DNA of 64,000 nt. It comes from Peptococcaceae bacterium UBA6116 (GTDB taxonomy: Bacteria; Bacillota; Desulfitobacteriia; Desulfitobacteriales; Syntrophobotulaceae). The notes beneath the pieces were generated by a model. It saw only the letters and a list, made by a program, of their open reading frames with translations. It made no database searches and was not told the origin of the DNA. Each line of letters opens with the position of its first letter. The first letter of the stretch is position 1. The DNA is taken from positions 58,030 to 122,029 of the forward strand of contig DIWC01000063.1 in assembly GCA_002423425.1 (NCBI GenBank), read 5' to 3'. A program made the position numbers and the translations under genes. Positions 24,160-33,825 of the stretch are shown here, in pieces.

Positions 24160-24641
24160 CAGATCACCTTTTCGCCATGATTTATTGTTCTAATATTCAA
24201 ATCACCGGATTTTATGTCAAAGTGAATCGTTCTACCAAAGGTACCCCCTACATCAAAAGCAAGCATAGGAATTCCAGTCTTTTTAATTTCATCCCCGACT
24301 GCTTGAGCATTACGTTCGCCGATTTTTAAGAAGGGTGCTTTCCCTGCAAAAGAAAACATCTGAGCACCGCCTGCCATTTTTGCTTTAAGCCTTGCCTTCA
24401 CAGCTCCAAGCTTATATAAATCTCCAAGCATCATTTCAATACAAGTATCTGCAAACTTAGCTGGATTTCCCTTGGTAATCTCCTTGGAACTAGGAAGCAT
24501 AATATGAGCCATCCCGGCAATTTGTAATTGAAGGTCATAGATACAGACCCCTATGCAAGAACCGAGTCCGACCGTCATTAATTTGTCAGGCATCTTACCA
24601 ACCTTATAATCAGCCATTCCTACAATGATTATGTTACTCAT
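24159..24641 (-). CDS. cheD: Chemoreceptor glutamine deamidase CheD
   Basis: Deamidates specific glutamines of chemoreceptors and forms a complex with CheC, a part of the Gram-positive adaptation system. The 160 residues hold the catalytic cysteine in GLGSCIGVCIYD (Cys29) and histidine in AGMAHIMLP (His46), plus KAKMAGGAQMF and GERNAQAV further on. It overlaps cheC by 4 bp, which suggests translational coupling. Confidence 0.96.
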   Translation of the reverse strand: MSNIIIVGMADYKVGKMPDKLMTVGLGSCIGVCIYDLQLQIAGMAHIMLPSSKEITKGNPAKFADTCIEMMLGDLYKLGAVKARLKAKMAGGAQMFSFAGKAPFLKIGERNAQAVGDEIKKTGIPMLAFDVGGTFGRTIHFDIKSGDLNIRTINHGEKVI

Positions 24642-25234
24642 ATTCCAAAAACTCCTAATAATTTATCCAACGCCCCCCCATCCGGAATAAAAAGAAACTT
24701 CCCTTCTAATTCTTCCGCAGCCGAAAGTTTTGTATCAATTATCAAAACATTATCGTCAATTTGTCCCCCTTCCAAAAGAACGGCATCAAGCAATGCCCCA
24801 ATCATATCGATCGCCAAAGCCGGGGTGGAGAGTTGAAGCGGAATCCCAGAAAAAGTTGATAGCGCAATCACAAAGGAACTTACCATTATGTTACCAGCTT
24901 CCTTAAGAGCGGATTGGGCCATCTCATCATTAAAGATATCGGGTAATTCTGGTAGATAGAGAAGCTTTTTGGCAATAAGTTGGGCACTGTATTCCGACAG
25001 CACAAACATGGCTTTTCCTGACGCATCTCCCTCTACTTTTAAATATAAAGCAACTCTTGTTTGGTCAAGATCCCCCATCGCCAGATTTATTTTTTCTAAG
25101 GGTATGAGCCAAACTTGAGGTACCGACATATCTATCCTTGTTTGAAGCATACTTGACAAAGAGGTCGCGGCATTTCCTGAACCAATGTTACCAATCTCTT
25201 TAAGAGCTTCAAATCTCATAGCAGATACTTCCAT
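24638..25234 (-). CDS. cheC: CheY-P phosphatase CheC
   Basis: Cytosolic phosphatase of CheY-P, activated by CheD. The 198 residues have both active-site helices with the E-x2-N motif: ALKEIGNIGSGNAATSLS (Glu13, Asn16) and SALKEAGNIMVSSFVIALS (about 109-127). Two symmetric halves are evident. Start: ATG at 25234, 2 bp after the PilZ gene; a second in-frame ATG lies five codons further on. Confidence 0.95.
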   Translation of the reverse strand: MEVSAMRFEALKEIGNIGSGNAATSLSSMLQTRIDMSVPQVWLIPLEKINLAMGDLDQTRVALYLKVEGDASGKAMFVLSEYSAQLIAKKLLYLPELPDIFNDEMAQSALKEAGNIMVSSFVIALSTFSGIPLQLSTPALAIDMIGALLDAVLLEGGQIDDNVLIIDTKLSAAEELEGKFLFIPDGGALDKLLGVFGI

Positions 25235-25236
25235 TC

Positions 25237-25911
25237 TTAGATCAGACCTTTCCTTCGCCTTTGTCTTTGAATATCAAAAACGTAACTTATTATTTTATCT
25301 CTGACTCTTTCAGATATTTCATTAAAGCATACTGATACATTATAAAAATCTTTGTCATCTTCTTTTACAGACCGGACAATAACACCTGGGATCTCGATTT
25401 CGCTCTCTCCAATGGAAGTTTTTATAGTTATGATTGTATTGGGAGGCAAATTTTCAAAAGCTTTAAGCAAAAAACCTCCTCCGCTTAAATCAAGCATAAA
25501 CCCATTTTTTTCTTCACTTATCCCTTTTTTATCTATAATACGATATACCAGGTGTTTGATAAGCGGTACTCTGACGTACTGCCGTCTTTGAATCTTTCTA
25601 ATCATCTTTGGGAACTCAATAATAAAAGTTGGAACGGTCTGTGCAACCCTTTTAATTATGGAGGAAAAAAAAGAATAGGCCGTAAACTCATCTGAAAAAA
25701 ACAATTCTATGGCAGTCCCTTCTCTTAAGGGAATAAATTGGCCTTTATGCACCGGCACTCCGACCGAAAGAATCCTCGTTCCCACTTCCTCAATCCTCGT
25801 CCGGTATTTTCCTTTATACTCTCCTTCGGGAACCACAAGCTCAACAGAAATTCCCTCATAAATTTTATCTTGATAGAGCATCTTTACCCCTCCATCGGTA
25901 ACATAATTCAA
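25237..25911 (-). CDS. PilZ-domain flagellar brake protein (YpfA/YcgR-like)
   Basis: Predicted cyclic-di-GMP receptor that slows the flagellar motor. The 224 residues comprise an N-terminal YcgR-like beta domain (about 15-110) and a PilZ domain with the ligand motifs R-R-Q-Y-V-R-V (the RxxxR box, about 121-127) and D-L-S-G-G-G-F (DxSxxG box, about 151-157). Both are intact, so ligand binding is expected. It lies between flhG and cheC inside the operon, tying motility to second-messenger level. Confidence 0.9.
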   Translation of the reverse strand: MNYVTDGGVKMLYQDKIYEGISVELVVPEGEYKGKYRTRIEEVGTRILSVGVPVHKGQFIPLREGTAIELFFSDEFTAYSFFSSIIKRVAQTVPTFIIEFPKMIRKIQRRQYVRVPLIKHLVYRIIDKKGISEEKNGFMLDLSGGGFLLKAFENLPPNTIITIKTSIGESEIEIPGVIVRSVKEDDKDFYNVSVCFNEISERVRDKIISYVFDIQRQRRRKGLI

Positions 25912-25943
25912 CTTGTAAGTATTCTGGTTTTAAACAATCATAG

Positions 25944-26810
25944 TCAATTAATTTTTAACAGGGAAGATACAAAACCTTTGATCCCCCTGTTCATAGTTGG
26001 AGGCTGGAGATAATTTCCGACAACGGTGGCAGCAATCCATTGAATACATTTATAGGCATGGCTTTGAGGACTGGAAAGTCCAACAGGTTTCTGCTTCATG
26101 ACCGAAAGCCCTACCGAAGGATCATCATAGACCCAGCCTAAAAGATTGATCGATACTCCCAAAAACCTTGTAACAGCTTGTTCCAGCCTTTCATAAGCTT
26201 GTCGGGCTTCAAGTTCATTTTTAACCATATTAACAACAATGTTGACATTGAATTTTTCTGATTGATTTTTGATGGATTTTAGTAAACCATAAGCATCGGT
26301 CATCGAAGGGGGTTCAGGCGTCATAACAACAATGACCTCATCGGAAGAACAAATAAAATTCAAAACAGTGTGCCCCAATCCCGCCCCGGTGTCAATCAGC
26401 AGAATATCGGCCATTTTTTCCAACCGTCCCATATTTGCCAGCACATTTTTTAGTTGTCCCCTATCCAAATTGGCTAGTTCAATGACTCCTGATGCCCCTG
26501 GAAAAACCTTTATTCCTCTATCTACAGGGTAAAGAATATCCTCAATTCTTTTCTCACCGGTTATAAGGTGCCCAATATTATATTTAGGCATAACGCCAAA
26601 AGCCACATCAACGTTAGCCAACCCTAAATCTCCATCAAGGATAATTACCCGGTAATTATATTCAGCCAAGGCCAGTGCTAAATTTACAACAAGACTGGTC
26701 TTACCTACACCGCCTTTCCCGCTGCTTACAGCAATTACTCTCATACTTCTTGGAGTTGGTTCATACTTTTCATTTGCTAAGGTACGGAGTTTAGTCACCT
26801 GGTCATACAT
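25944..26810 (-). CDS. flhG: Flagellar number regulator FlhG (YlxH), MinD-like ATPase
   Basis: ParA/MinD-type ATPase that works with FlhF to set flagellar number and place. The 288 residues carry the deviant Walker A SSGKGGVGKTSL (about 29-40), DGDLGLANVDVAFG (switch region), and LLIDTGAGLG (Walker B, about 134-143). An N-terminal basic stretch before the P-loop resembles the region by which FlhG stimulates FlhF. It overlaps the end of flhF by 16 bp. Confidence 0.95.
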   Translation of the reverse strand: MYDQVTKLRTLANEKYEPTPRSMRVIAVSSGKGGVGKTSLVVNLALALAEYNYRVIILDGDLGLANVDVAFGVMPKYNIGHLITGEKRIEDILYPVDRGIKVFPGASGVIELANLDRGQLKNVLANMGRLEKMADILLIDTGAGLGHTVLNFICSSDEVIVVMTPEPPSMTDAYGLLKSIKNQSEKFNVNIVVNMVKNELEARQAYERLEQAVTRFLGVSINLLGWVYDDPSVGLSVMKQKPVGLSSPQSHAYKCIQWIAATVVGNYLQPPTMNRGIKGFVSSLLKIN

Positions 26811-27994
26811 TCGCTAACCTCCCCCAAGATGCACTTTGCCAGTTTTTCAGGAGTGGCCGCACCAATATCATCCGGAACGTTTTGACCGTCAGTTATATAA
26901 GCAATCGGCAGATTGGTTTTAACTAAAAGATCCAGGATGGAACCCAGACAATAACTCTCGTCTAGTTTAGTCAGAATAAGGTGGGTGGATAGTCTTTTAA
27001 ATCGCTCATACACCATAATCTGATCGGAAAGATTTGTCGTTGCACTCATTACCAACATGGTGAGATCGGGTTGAGCTGTATCGATAAAAGCTTCCAATTC
27101 AGACATATGCAGATCATGATGGGGACTGCGGCCGGCTGTATCGATAAAAACCAGTTCTTTATCACTATGTCTGTCAATAGCTTCCTTTAAACCTTCCGGT
27201 GTCATCACAACTTCAACCGGAACACCTATTATTTCGCCAAAAGTCTTTAATTGTTCTACCGCGGCAACCCTGTATGTGTCAGCCGTGACCAAAGCAACTT
27301 TCCTTCTTTCTATGATGCTGAACCCTGCTGCCAGTTTCCCAATGGTAGTGGTCTTTCCCACTCCTGTAGGACCTACTAAAGCCACGACAAGGGCTTTCGA
27401 TCTTCTTGGTCTAATCGTATCCGTATAAGAACATAAATTTGCTATTTGAGTCCTCAATCTTTCAAATACGACAGCAGAATTGTTCCACTGCTCTTCAGGT
27501 ATCTCATTTTCCAAAAATACGGTCAGTTCTTTAGCCATATCAAAGCTTATCCCTCTTTCGGTGAGAAAACTAACCCACCTGTCAAACGGCTTAGGAGCAT
27601 TCCCCTGCTGATCTTCCATTTTGGTGATTTGGCCCTTTATCTCTTTTAACATGCTGTGTATTTGTTTGATCTCAGACTCGGAGTCTTCTAATAGTCTGTC
27701 TTTTGTATCTTTCTCCCCGGCATATTCCTTTTCCTTTTCCCGGTAAGCTTCATACGCTTTTTTTATACGATCAGAGTTAATAGGTTTACTAATTTTATCG
27801 CTGGAAATCGTAGTGTCTATAGCTTTTTCTTCGATTGCGGCTGTAATCTCAACTTTCGTCCGGGCAAAGAAACCTAAGAAACCGCCTTCTTTTATTTGTC
27901 GTGTCTGTAAGATTACAGCTTCCGAACCAAGATCCCGTTTTATTTTACTCATGGTATCGCCTACACTATCTCCCGTAAAACGCTTAACCCTCAT
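26795..27994 (-). CDS. flhF: Flagellar biosynthesis SRP-type GTPase FlhF
   Basis: Polar or site-marking GTPase of the SRP family. 399 residues from the ATG at 27994 (MRVKRFTGDSVGDTMSKI, the family start); the longer frame to 28063 overlaps flhA deeply and is not supported. NG domain: VALVGPTGVGKTTTIGKLAAGF (G1), TADTYRVAAVEQLKTF (G2), VFIDTAGRSPHHD (G3), and ILTKLDE (G4). The N-terminal B domain is charged and variable. It overlaps flhA by 11 bp. Confidence 0.96.
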   Translation of the reverse strand: MRVKRFTGDSVGDTMSKIKRDLGSEAVILQTRQIKEGGFLGFFARTKVEITAAIEEKAIDTTISSDKISKPINSDRIKKAYEAYREKEKEYAGEKDTKDRLLEDSESEIKQIHSMLKEIKGQITKMEDQQGNAPKPFDRWVSFLTERGISFDMAKELTVFLENEIPEEQWNNSAVVFERLRTQIANLCSYTDTIRPRRSKALVVALVGPTGVGKTTTIGKLAAGFSIIERRKVALVTADTYRVAAVEQLKTFGEIIGVPVEVVMTPEGLKEAIDRHSDKELVFIDTAGRSPHHDLHMSELEAFIDTAQPDLTMLVMSATTNLSDQIMVYERFKRLSTHLILTKLDESYCLGSILDLLVKTNLPIAYITDGQNVPDDIGAATPEKLAKCILGEVSECMTR

Positions 27995-30059
27995 TATCCA
28001 ACACCACCATTCCCAGGGCCTGCACTTCAATACCCTGTAATAATTCGTTATAAGAAAGAACAATTAATTGAGGAATCTGACGTTCAGTCATCCTTTTTAA
28101 GTTAATCCGAACAACAGGAGCACATATAATTACAGGATTATAACCGTTTAGTACAGTTCTTTCCACCTGCTTAGCAATGTTTTTTAATAGCTTTTGCATA
28201 ATTCCCGGTTCAATATTAATATAATTGCCATAATCGGAAGGACGAAGATTATCCAGAATCATTTGCTCTATTCGGGGTTCAAGAGTAAGTACGGGCAATT
28301 TCTTTTGGGGATCAAGCAAAGGCTGAATTATTTGGCGTGCTAAACCCTGGCGAACATGTTCGGTAAGCCTGTCTATGTCTTTTGTCAAGCCGGCATAATC
28401 TGCCAAGGTTTCCAAGATAGTGTTTATATTTTTGATGGAGACTCGCTCGTGCAATAAATTGCCCAACACCTTCTGCACTTGCCCCAAGTTTAGAAGATCG
28501 GGAATAAGCTCTTCCACTACGGCGGGAGCTTGATTTTTAGCATGATCAATCAGTTTTTTGACATCTTCACGGCTAAGAATCTCGTAGGCATTAGCTTTAA
28601 TGATCTCGGTTAGGTGAGTAGCTAAAACGGTAGGAGCGTCAACAACTGTATAGCCGGTAAGCTCCGCCTGCTCCCTGTTTGAAGCATTGATCCACTTGGC
28701 ATCAAGGCCAAAAGCAGGTTCCTTTGTCGGAATTCCAGGAATCGCTTCATTATCAATACCTCCGCTAAACGCCAAGAAATGATCGGCTAACAGTTCGCCG
28801 GAGGCAACCTCCGCTCCTTTTATTTTTATTATATATTGGTTGGGCTGAAGGTTCATATTATCTCTTACTCTGATGACCGGAACAATAAAACCAAGTTCTC
28901 CCGCTAGCTGTCTGCGAATAAGCACTATCCTGTCCAGCAGGTCTCCGCCCTGTCCAACATCCACCAAGGGAATAAGTGCATAGCCAATTTCTATTTCCAT
29001 ATGATCTACGCTAAGCATATTCATAACATTTTCTGTTTTTCTAATCTCTTCTGATTCGTTTTGGCTGGTTGACGCCACTTCTTGTTCCACGGTACCTGAT
29101 TTTTTTTGTAAGGTGTAACCTGTAAAAACAGCCAGAGCGGCGAAAATAAACAAAGGAGTTTTTGGTAAACCAAGAATACCCAAAGCTACTAGAACTGCCG
29201 CCGTGATATAGAGGGCTTTGGGCATTTGAAAAAGTTGTCTGGCCAAATCCTGACCGAGATTGGAACCGGAAGCTGCCCTGGTGACAACCAAACCTGTGGC
29301 CGTGGAAATAAGCAGGGCCGGAATCTGAGTAACCAGCCCATCGCCGATAGTAAGCAGTGTATACGTATGCAAGGCGTCGGTCACTGCCATACCCTTAGTC
29401 ACCATTCCAATGATAAAACCCCCGACAATATTAATTAGCAAAATAATAATGGAAGCTATCGCGTCGCCTTTAACAAATTTGCTTGCTCCATCCATGGCTC
29501 CATAGAAATCTGCTTCTTGTTGGATAGTTTTTCTTCTTAGCCTTGCTTCCTGATCATTGATGATCCCGGCATTAAGATCAGCATCAATGCTCATTTGTTT
29601 CCCCGGCATCGCATCTAAAGTGAAACGGGCCGCTACTTCAGAGACCCTTTCAGCGCCTTTGGTAATAACAATAAACTGAACGATTATCAAAATACAGAAA
29701 ACAATAAAACCAACGACCGCATTCCCCTGAATAATCAATTGTCCAAACTGCTGAATAACCTGTCCTGCGTTTGCTTGGAGTAAAATCAGCTTGGTTGTCG
29801 AAAGATTAAGGGATAAACGGAATAGAGTCATGGTTAAGAGCAGGGAAGGGAGAACAGAAAACTCCAAAGTATCTTTGGTAAAGACAGCTATCATCAAGAT
29901 AAGTACTGAGCAGGTAATATTAAGCGTAATCAGAATGTCTAATAATCCTGCCGGTATACCGACAATCATCACGACAATAACACCTACGATCCCCAAAGCC
30001 GCAATAACGTCTGTGTTTTTTTTGATTATGCCGGTGCGAGCCGTTGTGGCCATAACCAA
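27984..30059 (-). CDS. flhA: Flagellar export gate protein FlhA
   Basis: Core of the type III export gate. The 691 residues give the N-terminal membrane half with about eight segments (residues about 15-310), including the conserved FHIPEP-like region LDAMPGKQMSIDADLNAGIINDQEARLRR (about 145-173), then a linker and a cytosolic C-terminal domain that docks chaperone-substrate complexes. Length and order are standard. Located between flhB and flhF. Confidence 0.97.
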   Translation of the reverse strand: MVMATTARTGIIKKNTDVIAALGIVGVIVVMIVGIPAGLLDILITLNITCSVLILMIAVFTKDTLEFSVLPSLLLTMTLFRLSLNLSTTKLILLQANAGQVIQQFGQLIIQGNAVVGFIVFCILIIVQFIVITKGAERVSEVAARFTLDAMPGKQMSIDADLNAGIINDQEARLRRKTIQQEADFYGAMDGASKFVKGDAIASIIILLINIVGGFIIGMVTKGMAVTDALHTYTLLTIGDGLVTQIPALLISTATGLVVTRAASGSNLGQDLARQLFQMPKALYITAAVLVALGILGLPKTPLFIFAALAVFTGYTLQKKSGTVEQEVASTSQNESEEIRKTENVMNMLSVDHMEIEIGYALIPLVDVGQGGDLLDRIVLIRRQLAGELGFIVPVIRVRDNMNLQPNQYIIKIKGAEVASGELLADHFLAFSGGIDNEAIPGIPTKEPAFGLDAKWINASNREQAELTGYTVVDAPTVLATHLTEIIKANAYEILSREDVKKLIDHAKNQAPAVVEELIPDLLNLGQVQKVLGNLLHERVSIKNINTILETLADYAGLTKDIDRLTEHVRQGLARQIIQPLLDPQKKLPVLTLEPRIEQMILDNLRPSDYGNYINIEPGIMQKLLKNIAKQVERTVLNGYNPVIICAPVVRINLKRMTERQIPQLIVLSYNELLQGIEVQALGMVVLDNEG

Positions 30060-30146
30060 GTAGCCTCACTTTCATGGGGGCATTCCTCAGGCCTTAAAAA
30101 AATACTTCCTTCTGAGGTGTGTCCCCTTTCCCCTTACAAATATTTC

Positions 30147-31214
30147 CTACGCCGAATAATAGTGCTTACGTTTATTAAGCTTATAAACAAAGGCCAAAAC
30201 TTCAGCTACCGCTTTATAAAGACCGGCCGGAACTGCCTGCCCCAATTCAACTTGGGAGTAGAGAGCCCGGGCCAATGCTTTATTTTCCATAATCACAATA
30301 TTATTTTCTTGAGCTATTGCCCTGATTCTTAAAGCTATTTCATTCTGTCCCTTAGCCACAACATAAGGAGCCGGGCGTTTGGACAGATTATATTTTAAAG
30401 CCACCGCAAAATGAGTAGGATTGGTGATAACGACATCGGCTTGTTTGAGATCTTCCATCATCCTGCGCATAGCCATTGCTCTCTGACGTTTTTTGATTTG
30501 AGCCCTGATTTGAGGATCTCCCTCTGTTTGTTTATATTCTTCCTTAATCTCATCATGAGACATTCTGAGATTTTTTTCATACTCCCACCATTGATAGAGA
30601 AAATCCGCCAGGGACAGCACGAGAAAAGCCAAGGCTATTTTCCAGGCCAATCCAAACAAAATGTTGCCTAGAATGACCACCGATTGACCTACCGTAATCT
30701 CTTGCAAGGCAGGGAAAATATTCAAGTTGTCACGAATAATATTATAGAGGAAATAACCGATAATAAAAACCTTGATAAGAGATTTTGCCAGCTGAACTAA
30801 AGCCTTGGGCCCAAACATCCTTTTGATACCTTCCACTGGATTAATTCTCGAAGCCTTGGGCATGATAGACTCCACCGAGAACATAGATCCGACTTGCAAG
30901 AAATTAATGGCAATCGCTACGACAATAGCTGCAAGAAAAATCGGTCCCAGAATAAACAAGAATTGCCAGGAAACATCCAGCGCAACCTTCCAAACATAAC
31001 TGATATTCCATTCCACGCGCATGGTAACAAGATAGCGAAAAAGTTCAGCAGTTTTAGTGAAAATCTGAGGCAGCCAGAATTTGAGTACTCCGACAAGAGC
31101 TAAGAGTACTACCGCAGAGGTTAACTCCTGGCTTTTTAGCACTTGGCCTTTTTTGCGTGCCTCTTGTTTTCGTTTTGGGGTTGCTCGAAACCTTTTTTCA
31201 GCTATTGGCTCCAC
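30147..31214 (-). CDS. flhB: Flagellar export switch protein FlhB
   Basis: Export apparatus protein that changes substrate class after hook completion. 355 residues with a basic N-terminus (ATPKRKQEARKKGQV), four membrane segments up to about 205, and the autocleavage site N-P-T-H (265-268) in VVITNPTHFAVAL. The C-terminal tail is basic. Partner of FliK. It overlaps fliR by 13 bp. Confidence 0.97.
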   Translation of the reverse strand: MEPIAEKRFRATPKRKQEARKKGQVLKSQELTSAVVLLALVGVLKFWLPQIFTKTAELFRYLVTMRVEWNISYVWKVALDVSWQFLFILGPIFLAAIVVAIAINFLQVGSMFSVESIMPKASRINPVEGIKRMFGPKALVQLAKSLIKVFIIGYFLYNIIRDNLNIFPALQEITVGQSVVILGNILFGLAWKIALAFLVLSLADFLYQWWEYEKNLRMSHDEIKEEYKQTEGDPQIRAQIKKRQRAMAMRRMMEDLKQADVVITNPTHFAVALKYNLSKRPAPYVVAKGQNEIALRIRAIAQENNIVIMENKALARALYSQVELGQAVPAGLYKAVAEVLAFVYKLNKRKHYYSA

Positions 31215-31981
31215 CCCCTTAAAAGTTCAAAAACCCATTGCATTGTTAGATTAAAAACCCGAGCTACAGATTCTCCAAGAAGCGGAATCATTAGAAAAAT
31301 AAGGACCAGCCCAAAGAGTATTTTAACGGAAAAAATTACCGAGAACATGTTTAATTGAGGTACTATTTTGGCTAGAAGCCCTACTCCGACATCAGCCAGA
31401 AACATTGCTCCAAACACCGGCATTGCTATCTGCAGGGATAACTCGATAACTTTAGCGGTAATGTCGATAAAAAACGCAATCCCATAATGTATTGCCGAGG
31501 GATCTATCGGCAAAAACTCATAACTTCTGACCAGGGCCGCAATTATATAGTAATGGGAATTGGTTGCCAGAAGCAGCATTGTTGACAAAATTATTAAGAA
31601 ACTACCGGTCATTGGGCTCTGCATACCGTTAATTGGATCAACGGTATTGCCCATGAGAAAACCTATCTGAAAATCTATCAGCTGGCCTGCTCCCTGCATA
31701 ATAGCTGAGATCAGATTGATAATAAACCCCAGCGTAAGCCCTACCAATACTTCCTTAATAATAATCCCGATATATGGAAAAAACTCATGCGGTATATCAG
31801 GAGCATTTGCATTGACAAGCGGAAAGATAACAACAGCCATACTCACTGCCAACCCGAGTTTTACCAGTCCAGGGACTCCTCTGGCTCCAAAGACAGGAGC
31901 GAGCATTACCATCCCTGCCCACCGGGAAAAAATAAGTAAAAATAAGGAAAGGTTCCATTGTAAAACATCCGATAGGCTCAA
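31202..31981 (-). CDS. fliR: Flagellar export protein FliR
   Basis: Integral membrane part of the export gate, 259 residues with about six hydrophobic segments. Conserved features: the N-terminal FLLIFSRWAGMVMLAPVFGARGVP, KLGLAVSMAVVIFP, EVLVGLTLGF, and AMFLADVGVGLLAKIVPQLNMF near 200. Preceded by fliQ with 41 bp between. FliP, FliQ and FliR together form the gate helix assembly. Confidence 0.95.
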   Translation of the reverse strand: MSLSDVLQWNLSLFLLIFSRWAGMVMLAPVFGARGVPGLVKLGLAVSMAVVIFPLVNANAPDIPHEFFPYIGIIIKEVLVGLTLGFIINLISAIMQGAGQLIDFQIGFLMGNTVDPINGMQSPMTGSFLIILSTMLLLATNSHYYIIAALVRSYEFLPIDPSAIHYGIAFFIDITAKVIELSLQIAMPVFGAMFLADVGVGLLAKIVPQLNMFSVIFSVKILFGLVLIFLMIPLLGESVARVFNLTMQWVFELLRGWSQ

Positions 31982-32022
31982 GTTTCCTCCTCCATATTGG
32001 GGGCAGGTGTGTCCCCATTCCT

Positions 32023-32295
32023 CTAAAGCCGGGCATAACTCGTCAATTCGGCAAAGAGGTTAATGGTATAGGCAGTCATAACATTTAACATCCAGGGACC
32101 AAGGATAATAAGAATAAGTGCTATGGCCAGCAACTTAGGTATAAATGACAAAGTCTGCTCTTGAATCTGAGTCATCGCCTGGAAGATACTAACAACCAGA
32201 CCCACCAGCAGGCTGATGGCAAGTATGGGCCCTCCGACAATAATGGCTGTTTCAATTGCGTCTTTGGCTATAGAAAGGATCTGGTTTTCTGTCAT
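32023..32295 (-). CDS. fliQ: Flagellar export protein FliQ
   Basis: Small gate subunit of 90 residues with two membrane hairpin helices: about 16-40 (AIIVGGPILAISLLVGLVVSIFQAMTQIQEQTL) and about 50-75 (PKLLAIALILIILGPWML). The loop Q-x-x-T-Q-I-Q-E-Q-T is the family signature. Located between fliP and fliR. Confidence 0.95.
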   Translation of the reverse strand: MTENQILSIAKDAIETAIIVGGPILAISLLVGLVVSIFQAMTQIQEQTLSFIPKLLAIALILIILGPWMLNVMTAYTINLFAELTSYARL

Positions 32296-32324
32296 AAATA
32301 CTCCCTTGGGATTGATTCCATGTT

Positions 32325-32975
32325 TTATTTGAAACTTGCAACTAAGGACTGAACAACCAAAGACCAGCCGTCAACCAGAACAAAAAGCAGTATTTTAAAA
32401 GGCAAAGAGATCATCATCGGCGGCAGCATCATCATTCCCATAGACATCAGCGTACTGGAGACAATCATATCTATAATCACAAACGGAATGAAGATGGCGA
32501 AACCCATTTGAAAAGCTGTTTTTAATTCACTGATCACGAAAGCAGGAATAAGAACGTAAGTTGGAATATCACTATAGGTTTTAGGTTTTACTATTTTAGA
32601 CAAATTCACGAATAAGGCAAGATCTTTTTCTCTTGTTTGTTTAAACATAAATGTTCTTAATGGTTGCTCAGCCTTACCTAATGCTTGTTCTTTGGTGATC
32701 TCATTTTTCATATAAGGCTGAAGGGCATTGGCATTGACTTCCGAAAAAGTAGGCATCATCACGAAAAAAGTTAAGAATAATGAGAGTCCAATGATCACTT
32801 GCGTAGGAGGCAGTTGCTGCGTACCCAAAGCATTACGAACAAATGAAAGCACTACGACAATGCGGGTAAAAGATGTCATTAAAACCAAAATAGCCGGGGC
32901 TAAGGAAAGAACTGTTAAAAGCAATAATAGTTGAACGGCTGTACCGCCCTGTCCTAAGTCAAGAGAAATATTCAT
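32325..32975 (-). CDS. fliP: Flagellar export protein FliP
   Basis: Gate protein, 216 residues from the ATG at 32975 ([11 protein letters not shown]), which has GAGGA upstream; an upstream in-frame start overlaps fliO and adds an unlikely charged leader. Membrane segments at about 12-40, 52-75, 155-175 and 185-210. Conserved [36 protein letters not shown] region and [22 protein letters not shown] in the C-terminal half. Confidence 0.96.
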   Translation of the reverse strand: MNISLDLGQGGTAVQLLLLLTVLSLAPAILVLMTSFTRIVVVLSFVRNALGTQQLPPTQVIIGLSLFLTFFVMMPTFSEVNANALQPYMKNEITKEQALGKAEQPLRTFMFKQTREKDLALFVNLSKIVKPKTYSDIPTYVLIPAFVISELKTAFQMGFAIFIPFVIIDMIVSSTLMSMGMMMLPPMMISLPFKILLFVLVDGWSLVVQSLVASFK

Positions 32976-33438
32976 TTTTTTCCTCCTCAAGCAACTGCTC
33001 AAGTTCGGCTGAAAATGTATCTTTTTTGTTCTTTTTCTTAACTTTTCTCCAGATTCCGGACATAAACTTATCCATTTTTTCCTGCGGATGCTGGGCTATT
33101 TCCTCTAAAATTTCCGCAGCTACCTCGGGATCGTTAATTTCCGCCACCTTCGTTATGTGATGATCTGTCCCACCCAGAACTTGAATTTTCCCTGCTATCT
33201 CCACAAGGTATAAGTATTGCTGCCCTTGTAAAACCTGCCGGTCCAAGACTCTTACCCAAGGAGATTGAATATTGCGGATAGAAAAACGGTTAATTCTTTT
33301 AATCATCCAAAGTACAACTAAAAGAATAATTAAAAAAACAATAATCATACCAATAAGCCCGGCCCAGGAAAATGGTTCGGCAGCAGCAGGAGTCGTAATA
33401 TTTGGATTCCAAGGCTGACCCTCAATGCTGTTTGACAT
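32959..33438 (-). CDS. fliO: Flagellar biosynthetic protein FliO-like (FliZ)
   Basis: Membrane factor that assists FliP ring assembly. 159 residues: short extracytoplasmic N-terminus, one membrane segment (about 25-47), and a cytosolic beta-rich domain with the pattern [33 protein letters not shown] (about 63-97) shared by FliO proteins, then an acidic/basic tail. Its end overlaps the fliP leader by 17 bp. Position between cheY and fliP is standard in Firmicutes. Confidence 0.9.
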   Translation of the reverse strand: MSNSIEGQPWNPNITTPAAAEPFSWAGLIGMIIVFLIILLVVLWMIKRINRFSIRNIQSPWVRVLDRQVLQGQQYLYLVEIAGKIQVLGGTDHHITKVAEINDPEVAAEILEEIAQHPQEKMDKFMSGIWRKVKKKNKKDTFSAELEQLLEEEKNEYFS

Positions 33439-33439
33439 C

Positions 33440-33802
33440 TTATTTCAAAGCCTTAGAAATCGCTTCGATAACCCTTTCGGCCTGGAAAGGTTTGACGATA
33501 AAGTCTTTGGCCCCCGATTGGATTGCTTCAATTACCATCGCCTGCTGCCCCATCGCACTGCACATAATAACCCTTGCCTGGGGATCTTTGATCCTAATTT
33601 CTTTTACCGCTTGCAGACCATCCATTTCAGGCATTGTAATATCCATAACGGTAATGTCTGGTTTTAATTCCATATATTTTTCTACCGCAACCGCACCATT
33701 TTCTGCTTCCCCGATAACCTGGTATCCATTATTCGTAAGTATGTCTTTAAGCATCATTCTCATAAAGGCTGCATCATCTACAAGCATTACACTATTACCC
33801 AC
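33440..33802 (-). CDS. cheY: Chemotaxis response regulator CheY
   Basis: Single receiver domain of 120 residues. Phospho-acceptor Asp54 in TVMDITMPEMDG; acidic pair D9-D10; Thr/Ser switch in IMCSAMGQQ (about 80-88); Lys in FIVKPF (about 102). Phosphorylated by CheA, it binds FliM and is dephosphorylated by CheC and FliY. It sits between fliY and fliO, as in Bacillus. Confidence 0.97.
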   Translation of the reverse strand: MGNSVMLVDDAAFMRMMLKDILTNNGYQVIGEAENGAVAVEKYMELKPDITVMDITMPEMDGLQAVKEIRIKDPQARVIMCSAMGQQAMVIEAIQSGAKDFIVKPFQAERVIEAISKALK

Positions 33803-33825
33803 TTATTTCTTCCTCCCTAATTCAA

